This document shows, piece by piece, positions 57,773 to 64,000 of a DNA stretch of 64,000 nucleotides. Position 1 is the stretch's first letter; the number at the start of each line of letters is the position of its first letter. The position numbers and the translations under genes were made by a program. The stretch comes from Chamaelirium japonicum (Eukaryota > Streptophyta > Magnoliopsida > Liliales > Melanthiaceae), in the NCBI GenBank assembly GCA_947650365.1, contig OX393555.1, positions 15,278,251-15,342,250 of the forward strand, in the 5' to 3' direction. The notes beneath the pieces are model-generated. The model searched no databases, was not told the DNA's origin, and saw nothing but the letters and a program-made list of their open reading frames with translations.

Positions 57773-59701
57773 AGGGTTCGTCACACCTAGAAAAGATTAA
57801 TCGAATTGGGTGGATATCTACAAATTCATGCTTGAGTTTGTTTATAAGCTATTGATCTAGTTCAGAATTTGTAGATATACCATTTCTCTTAAAAAATTTT
57901 ATCATTTTTTAAATAAACTAAATATAAGAGCTTACCTTTCGCTCCTTTGAATATTTTTTTTGCCTAAGGTTGACCTGATTCGGGTCCGTTTAGCAACAAA
58001 TCAAGGGATTATGAGCTTGAAGAAGTTGGGAGATACTAGGAATAGGTAAATCGTTAGCTTACTATTGTTGATATTGCATGAAGCAGGGAGGGAAAAGACT
58101 TTGGTAGATTTGGACTTTTGGATGAGATTTGGGAAATCCATAATTAAAAAAGCAAGATCATATATGTAATTAAATTAGAAAAGTGGTAAAAGGTGATTAA
58201 AAAGTAAACAAGAGAATGGTTAATGGGAATGTAACTAGGTTTTGCAATCTAATAAGAACTAGTCTGAAACTCTGGCGATGTGTGGGAGAGAGAGAGTGAG
58301 AGATGCCCGTGCAGGCTGTTGTTAGACATTCTCCCACCTAGCAATCGATGAAAGCGGTGGCGTAGACATAGTGGGACAGGGTGACAAGGTCCAAAAATTC
58401 GTTATCAAGGCCTATACGACTTGGTATAGGGCCTATAGGCTGCTATGACTTAGACGAAAAATTAGGGAAGACATATCTAGGGACTCGAGCTTCCTAAGTG
58501 ATGTTGTACAGTTTGTACAACACATGTGCATAACCTATTTGAAAGAAGGCAACAAATCTGGATGTTAGAGGTTTTGGGCCTTTTGGCTGTTGGCCAAACC
58601 GATATCGTTCTCAACTTAGGACCCATACCAGTATCGTTACTTGTATCAGTCGCGGTCTGTAAAAATAAAATGATGCGAACTAGATACAACTTTATGTCGG
58701 TTATGTTTTTGAATAATGGCGGGCGATACTCTAGAAGCATAGAGAATTTATGGTTTTTTAATGGTTTTTTTATTTGATTTATTTTATTTTGCCTTGAAAC
58801 TTCAAATAGGAAAGAGGAAAGGGGGGACTAGAGGAAACTGCCATGTCGCAGCCTCTTAGCATCCCACTCTAGCTCCCTCCATATAGACGCTTGGGAATCC
58901 AATTTCATGCCGAGGGAACACAATACATGCCATGTGGCAGGAGCAACATCATAGCCTTGTGGAATGCATAATTGAGGTTGAGTATGATTCTCCTTTAACT
59001 GTATAGTCAAAAATTGGATCACAAAAAAATGGATTGTTAAAAAAGCAATGGACCGATAAAATCCATCTTTGATCATCAAAACATAGATCCTTAAGTTTGA
59101 ATTGTCAAAAAAAAATCTCATAGCCTTTTGTGGAGTGCACAGTTGGGTTGAGTATGATTCTCCTTTAACTATTTTGTCAAAAATAGGATCACAAAGATTG
59201 AATTGTCAAAAAAAAAAAATCTCATTTCTCTTCTTATGGATTTCTCACTGTAGCAAGAGGGAGAAACAGGCATTACAGGCCAGCACCTGCTACCGCCCAT
59301 GACACCAACCGTCATCGTGCCTCACTGCCCGATTCTATCCATCCCTGCCCGTCACTCCTTGTGTAGGATTGCATCACAACCACAGTCTGATGTTGCGCAC
59401 GCATGTTGCTTGTGCCGTGTGTGCCGATTGCCGGATTGCCCTATGGTCACCTTTTGACACTAGTTTTTATGTGTGACCTTGCATGCATGTGTAATGCAGC
59501 GCAACAGGCAAGAGGGAGAGGACATGTAAATGGAGTGGATTATAGAACATATGGATAATGATATTGATCTTTGTATCTTCCCGATGGGCTGCATTAGTTT
59601 CCAGGTACTTCTGCCACTCACCTCACCATCGCCATCTAATATATCTATGCTTAAACAAAAGCCACATGGCACTACAACCGAGTCCAGGCTTCCATTTAGC
59701 A

Positions 59702-59742
<41 letters not shown>

Positions 59743-61057
59743 TAGATTCATGAAGAAATTCATAAAACATATGCTTGATAGACTTACAATTCTATAGCAG
59801 AATTTTTGGGTTTGGAAGGATTATGTGGGGATTTGAAGTATATCTAGGTTTATATATGGTTCAAGGAAATAAGATCTAAAAGTATGAACATAATAGTATA
59901 GATGAAATAATTCAGGACAAACAACAATTAATAAGAGAGAGACACAAGATTAATGCTCAAAGAGTCTCACTTCTAGCAGGCACTAAAGCGCCACACTGTA
60001 CTATTTCCTAGGCATCACAAGAAAGAACTTAGGCATCTCACAACACGATCCCAACAAAGGTATGCGGCAAACGAGAAAATAACACGATTTGATTGATAAA
60101 ATTTAGTGGCTAGATACCTCTTTATGTAGTACATGATTTTCTATCGACGTCTACTACTACTCAAGAGTTTCACTTGGACTATTGAAGTAGACCGTGTGAA
60201 ACACACTATATGGGTGCGACCTTGTCATTCCTTGGCAAAAGGTAGTTGGTTCCCTTTTTCACTTGGACTAGTGTAGTGGTCCTAGTGAAAGAAGTCCACA
60301 TGGTTTTGGAATCCATGTAAGACTAAATTGGATTATTTCACAAGCATTTATACTCCTAATGAGTTGGAGTCTTCCTAACGTAATAAAAGCGCTGACCTCT
60401 TTGGGACCTGTGTATGTTAGATTCCCTGTTCTGCTTCCAGCATGACTGTGTGCACCTCCTCTTTTGCAGGTTGATTTCTCCCTTCACACTTATTCTTTCT
60501 ATTATTATACCCCGACACAGTAGATGTAACAACTCATCACGGCTTGAGAAAACTCGGCTCCGGTGAGGTATGAGTTTTGTACCTCTCATAAGGATCAAAA
60601 CTTTTCTGAATAAAGTCCTCTTCAACAGCTATGAACAGTCAGATTAGATAGTGGTCGGTCCTTCAATCTGACAAGGAATTTCCGAAAACCACCATCTTTG
60701 GTCGGGACCACTTGAACTTGACAATTTTTAAGTCTGGTCTGAGCTTGGGCATGAATATTGTTATTTATAATTTTACATATAGCTAGCTATTAGGATAAAG
60801 ATGGTGGCTAGGGTTGCCTAGGCGATTTGACCATCTGAGAACTTGCTAATAGTATTGTTCGGACTTTTCATCATTCTTGTACATTTATTATTTATAATTT
60901 TGCTGATCTTATGTGTCCACTGTTCATCTTCTGCTGATACTTGATAATGGTAAAGTTGTTTATAGTGGGCCCATATTGGATAATTCAGGTGGTGGGAGAA
61001 TCTGGGTTATTCACTCCTGAAGATATTGCATATGTGCAAGATGCTGGAGTTAGAGCA
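46421..61057 (+). CDS. IGPS: Indole-3-glycerol phosphate synthase, chloroplastic (9 exons, last exon off window)
   Basis: Closes the indole ring, converting CdRP to indole-3-glycerol phosphate in plastid tryptophan synthesis. Exons: 46421-46576, 48765-49031, 49115-49291, 50678-50752, 50863-50907, 51047-51211, 52280-52358, 53286-53368, 60989-61057; 372 codons in frame. Exon 1 and the start of exon 2 form a Ser/Arg-rich leader suited to a transit peptide. The (beta/alpha)8 barrel starts with NILEKIIW. Known IGPS catalytic positions are all present: [12 protein letters not shown] (Glu, Lys, Ser), CPLLCKEF (Lys), ALVEVHNE (Glu), GINNRDL (Asn), VVGESGLF (Glu-Ser). Plant IGPS normally ends about 20-25 residues later (GESL segment); that exon is not found before 64000, where a copia element sits. 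Intron 2 appears to have a GC donor. No stop interrupts the exons, so function is likely if the last exon lies downstream. Confidence 0.93.
46577..48764. other. IGPS intron 1
   Basis: 2.2 kb. The part about 46850-47270 is GC-richer, includes a short (GA)n, and has open frames on both strands with no domain; it may be a repeat fragment. The remainder is AT-rich and unassigned. Confidence 0.4.
48765..49031 (+). CDS. IGPS: IGPS exon 2
   Basis: Acceptor GCAG. 89 codons from [16 protein letters not shown] to [16 protein letters not shown]. The end at 49031 is set by homology and uses a GC donor; an alternative GT donor at 49023 would drop three residues (VSQ). Confidence 0.85.
49032..49114 (+). 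other. IGPS: IGPS intron 2, probable GC-AG intron
   Basis: 83 nt. The donor reads CAG|GCACTT and the acceptor TTCCAG. Plant IGPS proteins keep an (V)xQ stretch before LKE/MKE, which favours this boundary over the GT nine bases upstream. Confidence 0.6.
49115..49291 (+). CDS. IGPS: IGPS exon 3
   Basis: Acceptor CCAG, donor GTGAGT. 59 codons from [13 protein letters not shown], including [16 protein letters not shown] with the catalytic Glu and Lys of strand 1. Confidence 0.92.
49838..50232 (+). mobile_element. LINE (L1-type) 3' fragment in IGPS intron 3
   Basis: Conceptual frames resemble the C-terminus of plant L1-like ORF2: [41 protein letters not shown] and WRRNIHKAD. Several stops and a frameshift are present. 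A roughly 43-bp stretch beginning ATGAGGATGTTGAGGTGGAT is tandemly duplicated (about 49841-49920). A 5'-truncated, dead copy. Confidence 0.7.
50678..50752 (+). CDS. IGPS: IGPS exon 4
   Basis: Acceptor ACAG, donor GTGCAT. 25 codons [15 protein letters not shown]...[10 protein letters not shown], barrel strand 2 region. Confidence 0.92.
50863..50907 (+). CDS. IGPS: IGPS exon 5 (15 codons)
   Basis: Acceptor TTAG, donor [21 protein letters not shown], a micro-exon in conserved register. Confidence 0.92.
51047..51211 (+). CDS. IGPS: IGPS exon 6
   Basis: Acceptor TCAG, donor GTCTGT. 55 codons [20 protein letters not shown] to LGLAALVE, with catalytic Lys in LLCKEF and Glu in ALVE. Confidence 0.93.
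51272..51354 (+). pseudogene. Partial duplicate of IGPS exon 6 in intron 6
   Basis: The in-register frame reads [20 protein letters not shown] then TLVE and GTCTGC, mirroring [24 protein letters not shown] and the GTCTGT donor of exon 6. Similarity continues past the donor into the intron, so this is a short tandem DNA duplication of about 110-150 bp. Only the 3' half of the exon is copied and no acceptor gives the right phase; AG at 51271 would lead to a stop. It is probably not used in the mature mRNA. Confidence 0.7.
51355..52279. other. IGPS intron 6, rest
   Basis: AT-rich. A short direct repeat around GTCTCATT(T/C)GTTGGCTTTGAT occurs twice (about 51700 and 51798). Nothing else recognised. 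Confidence 0.4.
52280..52358 (+). CDS. IGPS: IGPS exon 7
   Basis: Acceptor CTAG, donor [22 protein letters not shown] and [10 protein letters not shown] with the conserved Asn; ends in phase 1. Confidence 0.92.
52359..53285. other. IGPS intron 7
   Basis: 927 bp of AT-rich intron with no recognised element. Confidence 0.45.
53286..53368 (+). CDS. IGPS: IGPS exon 8
   Basis: Acceptor GCAG, donor [25 protein letters not shown] and QIIRQRDII; ends in phase 0 before the 7.6-kb intron. Confidence 0.92.
53565..53610. repeat. (CT)n microsatellite
   Basis: About 46 bp of CT dinucleotides in IGPS intron 8. Confidence 0.9.
54360..57785 (+). mobile_element. Decayed copia retrotransposon in IGPS intron 8
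   Basis: Order along the plus strand is copia-type. Protease [17 protein letters not shown] (Asp-Ser-Gly site, about 54460); pre-integrase [18 protein letters not shown] (about 54766); integrase remnant HSDIWG...[14 protein letters not shown] (about 54950-55060); reverse transcriptase [32 protein letters not shown] and [13 protein letters not shown] (56398-56820); RNase [14 protein letters not shown] (about 57260); and a final KLLVHDPP. Numerous stops and frameshifts interrupt all domains. The RNase H part lacks a segment of roughly 45 residues between LGVS and [10 protein letters not shown] polypurine TTGAGGGAGGG precedes a 3' LTR starting TGTTAAGATG (57595). No 5' LTR was recognised. It is related to the element at 61661-64000. 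Confidence 0.85.
57595..57785 (+). repeat. 3' LTR of the decayed copia, with (CT)n
   Basis: Begins TGTTAAGATGTATTCATG right after the polypurine tract. It includes CTCTCCTCAAACCTTAGCC, like the CTCTCCAAACCCTAGCC of the 61661-61790 LTR, and ends near GTTCGTCACA. A 55-bp (CT)n tract (57715-57770) has expanded inside it. Confidence 0.55.
57786..60988. other. IGPS intron 8, 3' part, no gene recognised
   Basis: A direct repeat of about 75 bp (58951-59030 and 59117-59200, sharing GAGTATGATTCTCCTTTAAC) is the main structure. A (GT)n tract lies at 59707-59737. The remainder is unassigned. Confidence 0.4.
60989..61057 (+). CDS. IGPS: IGPS exon 9 (last visible)
   Basis: Acceptor TCAG, donor [26 protein letters not shown] and VRA, with the Glu-Ser phosphate/catalytic loop. 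The frame continues into an unseen exon. Confidence 0.92.
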
Positions 61058-61660
61058 GTAAGTACTGTGAATATCTACAATTAAGTATCAAATGCATCTC
61101 TCTCTCTCTCTCTCTCTCATACACACACACACACACACAAACACAGATATTTAGCAGTTGGACTCTGATGCTGAACTTATTATATGATAACTGTCTAGAT
61201 TAAATTTTTATTCTGTTAGACTTCATCCAGATATTTTATGACATTATTATCCATTTCTAACGGTCATGTAAAAATACCAACATTAAGCATCGGAGAATGT
61301 TGCAGTGTACATTGGACCCAAGGAATTTATTCCTTTATGAGATAATGATTGATGGCAGAGTTATCATGGTTAAAATGAGAATGATCTTAGTTTTCAGTAG
61401 CAACAATGTAATAAAAAAAACCTTTTGAGGTTTTGAAGATAAAATGTTAAATCAAGGTATCATGAGAGAACGACATACATAATTTGGGAGTAAGTTAAGA
61501 TTACTTAGTACGTCATGTAAACTTTGCTAGCCATTTAACAAGTTGGATCCCTGCATAGTTGACAGTTCATCAATTAAATGACTGATTTATAACACAAATG
61601 TGATAGATATATTACTATCTTGATTTTATTGTATTTTAGAAATGAGCTAAAGATTGTGGT
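61058..61660. other. IGPS intron 9, visible part
   Basis: Contains (CT)n at about 61098-61118 and (AC)n at about 61122-61140. No final IGPS exon is present before the copia LTR. Confidence 0.5.
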
Positions 61661-61790
61661 TGTTAGGAGACGACGGCTAGGGTTTGGAGAGGAACAGAAT
61701 GATTCCATTGAGGGACTCAAGCCCAATATATATGTACAGTAAACCCGACCCGACTATACAGTAAACCCGACCCATTACATTACATTAACA
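61661..61790 (-). repeat. 3' LTR of copia element (130 bp)
   Basis: Plus strand TGTTAGGAGACG to ACATTAACA. On the minus strand it starts TGTTAATGTAATG directly after GAGTTTGAATGGGAG, a polypurine tract, and ends TCTCCTAACA. It contains short direct repeats of GGGTCGGGTTTACTGTA. Confidence 0.8.
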
Positions 61791-61803
61791 CTCCCATTCA
61801 AAC

Positions 61804-64000
61804 TCACGGTGGATCATGAACCGAGAGTTTGCCTAGAAAATGTCTGAAGCGAGCAGTCGTCAGTGGCTTCGTCAGAAAATCAGCAGTCTGCTCCGATGAG
61901 GGAATGAAAGGCAGGGAGATGATGTGATCGATAAACGCCTGGCGAACATAATGACAGTCAACTTCAATATGCTTTGTTCGCTCATGGAAGACCGGATTGC
62001 TAGCAATCTGAATAGCACTCCGGTTGTCACAGAAGAGAGGGGTCGGCCCGGATATCACCACTCCCAAGTCAAGCAGAAGACGTCGAAGCCAGACAATCTC
62101 GGCGGTGGTGGAAGCCATAGCCCTGTATTCGGCTTCGGTGCTGGAGCGAGCCACAGACTCCTGCTTCTTGCTGCGCCATGAAATCAGGGAGTCACCCAGA
62201 AACACACAGTATCCTGTAGTAGATCGACGAGTGTCTGCATCTCCTGCCCAATCTGCATCTGAGTAGGCGCGCAGTACCAACGGAGAGGTGGAGGGAAACA
62301 GGAGTGAACGGGTGATGGTGCCCCGGAGGTAGCGGATAATCCGCAGAACAGCTGCATAGTGTACTGACCGTGGAGCCTGAACAAACTGACTGACAATGCC
62401 AACAGCATGAGCAATGTCTGGCCGGGTCATGGTGAGATAGACAAGCATCCCAACCAACCTCTGGTAGCGGGAGACATCCTGGAGTGGCTCACCATCGGTA
62501 GCGAGAAGCTTCAAATTGAGCTCCATGGGTGTATCAGCAGTACGTGTGTCAGTGAGGGCAGCATCAGTAAGAATGTCGGAGATATACTTCTGCTGGGAAA
62601 CCAACAGACCACGAGCTGACCTGGCAATCTCAAGACCCAGAAAGTAGCGAAGAGAGCCCAGGTCTTTCATCTCAAACTGACTCTGGAGGTGCCGCTGGAG
62701 AGAGGCGATGGTGGCACTGTCATCCCCAGTGATGATCATATCATCCACGTAGAGGAGAAGGACTGCAATGCCCTGACTGGAGGAGCGAGTGAACAGGGCA
62801 TAGTCGGAGTGACGCTCAACAAACCCGGCGGCCAGAACTGCACTGCGAAAGCGCTCAAACCAGGCACGAGGAGCCTGCTTGAGCCCATAGATGGCCCGGC
62901 GCAACCGACACACGTGTCCTGGAGGAACTGAAGTGCCCGGAGGAGGAGCCATGTAGACTTCCTCGGAGAGATCACCGTGAAGAAACGCATTGGTGACATC
63001 CATCTGATGGAGAGGCCACCCTCGAGCAGCTGCCACAGCTAAGAGGGTGCGCACAGTAGTCATCCGAGCAACTGGAGCAAACGTCTCCTCGTAGTCAATC
63101 CCATACTCCTGTGAGAAGCCACGAGCAACGAGGCGAGCCTTATGCCGCTCAATGGAGCCGTCAGGTCGAGTCTTGACCTTGAAGATCCACTTGCAGCTAA
63201 CAGGCACCACCCCGGGGGGACAAGGCACCAACTCCCAGGTCTGGGTCCGCTGAAATGCCTCAAGCTCAACTGACATGGCCTGCCGCCACTCTGGATGTAA
63301 TGCTGCCTCACGGTACGATTGGGGCTCCCGGTGAGTGTGAAGAGCAGTAAGGAAGGCCTGAAAGGATGGTGAATAGGAGACACTGGCAGAGAAGCCAGAA
63401 GAGTCAGGAGAGTCAGTGGGAAAAGCAGAGTAACCAAACCTGTCAGGAGAGTAGTCGTATCTGACTGGAGGGTGATGTTCGCGCGCTGGGTAGCGCCGAA
63501 CAGGAGCAGGATCCACGACCGGGGAGGAGGGAGCAGCAGCATCAGGCGAAGGAGTACCAGGGAGAACCGATTTGGGAGGGGGAGCTGCAGACCGACGTAC
63601 ATAGACACGAGTAATGGGTGGTGGAGGTGGTGGGGGTGGTGGCGTGGGGGACTGAGGAGGTGGTGGTGGTGGTGGCGATGGATACTGAGGAGGAGGTGGT
63701 GGTGGTGTAGTAGGCGTGGATGGAGCAACAGAAACCGGGGGTAGAACAGGGATGTGAAGATGTGAGGAGGGCGAGGAGGATGACGAAGTAGGCAAGGAAA
63801 GATCCCGAGACTCAGGAGCAAAATACGGGACATCCTCAACAAAGGAGACGTGACGGGAGACACGGATCCGACGAGCTAAGGGATCATAGCAGCGATACCC
63901 CTTATGCTCACGACTGAGCCCCAAGTGAACACACCTAACAGACCTCGCGGAAAGTTTGGTGCGCTCATGGGGAGGAAGAAGAACGAAGCACGTGCAGCCA
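61804..64000 (-). CDS. copia polyprotein, integrase C-terminus to RNase H (partial, intact frame)
   Basis: Ty1/copia pol polyprotein; the N-terminal gag, protease and integrase core are right of the window. The frame is open to the window edge: minus strand [20 protein letters not shown] then [18 protein letters not shown], the integrase C-terminal part. A Pro-rich linker (about 63740-63560) follows. Then comes reverse transcriptase: [49 protein letters not shown] and [13 protein letters not shown] (catalytic Asp pair). Then RNase [52 protein letters not shown] and [10 protein letters not shown]. It ends KLSVHDPP with TGA at 61804-61806. No lesion in over 730 codons indicates a young, possibly competent copy inserted in or near the IGPS 3' end. 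Confidence 0.92.
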   Translation of the reverse strand, partial: GCTCFVLLPPHERTKLSARSVRCVHLGLSREHKGYRCYDPLARRIRVSRHVSFVEDVPYFAPESRDLSLPTSSSSSPSSHLHIPVLPPVSVAPSTPTTPPPPPPQYPSPPPPPPPQSPTPPPPPPPPPITRVYVRRSAAPPPKSVLPGTPSPDAAAPSSPVVDPAPVRRYPAREHHPPVRYDYSPDRFGYSAFPTDSPDSSGFSASVSYSPSFQAFLTALHTHREPQSYREAALHPEWRQAMSVELEAFQRTQTWELVPCPPGVVPVSCKWIFKVKTRPDGSIERHKARLVARGFSQEYGIDYEETFAPVARMTTVRTLLAVAAARGWPLHQMDVTNAFLHGDLSEEVYMAPPPGTSVPPGHVCRLRRAIYGLKQAPRAWFERFRSAVLAAGFVERHSDYALFTRSSSQGIAVLLLYVDDMIITGDDSATIASLQRHLQSQFEMKDLGSLRYFLGLEIARSARGLLVSQQKYISDILTDAALTDTRTADTPMELNLKLLATDGEPLQDVSRYQRLVGMLVYLTMTRPDIAHAVGIVSQFVQAPRSVHYAAVLRIIRYLRGTITRSLLFPSTSPLVLRAYSDADWAGDADTRRSTTGYCVFLGDSLISWRSKKQESVARSSTEAEYRAMASTTAEIVWLRRLLLDLGVVISGPTPLFCDNRSAIQIASNPVFHERTKHIEVDCHYVRQAFIDHIISLPFIPSSEQTADFLTKPLTTARFRHFLGKLSVHDPP

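Noticed and set aside
63060-63863. 267-codon minus-strand frame within the copia pol region
   Set aside because: It is an alternate-frame shadow of the polyprotein; its His/Leu-rich part is the out-of-frame Pro-rich linker.

Overview
The window is nuclear DNA of a flowering plant. It holds two spliced plant genes with plastid-type products, multi-kilobase introns, and a dense mix of plant transposons. The species cannot be named from the sequence. The long repeat-filled introns suggest a moderately large, repeat-rich angiosperm genome.

Gene 1 (about 1-30.1 kb, + strand) is the 3' part of a SET-domain gene of the plastid Rubisco-LSMT-like family. Eleven coding exons (377 codons including the stop) join in frame with canonical splice sites. 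The 5' end lies left of the window. Its introns hold a non-autonomous LTR element (0.6-2.8 kb), a tandem TRIM (5.0-5.3 kb), two clusters of palindromic elements embedded in (TA)n/(CT)n microsatellites (6.4-10.4 and 21.1-23.4 kb), a solo-LTR-like block (10.5-12.5 kb), a tail-to-tail pair of hAT transposons (12.6-18.7 kb), a hAT MITE with a clean 8-bp target duplication (18.8-19.5 kb), an LTR with a primer-binding site (25.7-26.3 kb) and a second TRIM (28.8-29.1 kb).

The intergenic region (30.1-46.4 kb) is almost entirely mobile DNA. It contains several MITE-like inverted-repeat elements (one with a perfect 9-bp target duplication), one more GGGGAGGGAT-ended element in a (TA)n tract, a tandem array of small Helitrons, an old copia-type LTR element with about 0.9-1.0 kb LTRs, and a larger Helitron carrying polygalacturonase gene fragments.

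Gene 2 (46.4 to at least 61.06 kb, + strand) is chloroplast indole-3-glycerol phosphate synthase, the tryptophan-pathway enzyme. Nine exons (372 codons) are visible. The final exon, about 20-25 residues, is not in the window. Intron 2 appears to use a GC donor, and a diverged partial copy of exon 6 lies in intron 6. Intron 8 is 7.6 kb because of a decayed copia element. Past exon 9 a related copia element with an intact RT/RNase H frame runs off the right edge on the minus strand.

The two genes are independent, share orientation, and both encode probable plastid proteins. No tRNA or rRNA gene, CRISPR array or prokaryotic feature is present. The strongest candidate for something undescribed is the set of palindromic families that sit in (TA)n tracts and share a core with different family-specific ends.
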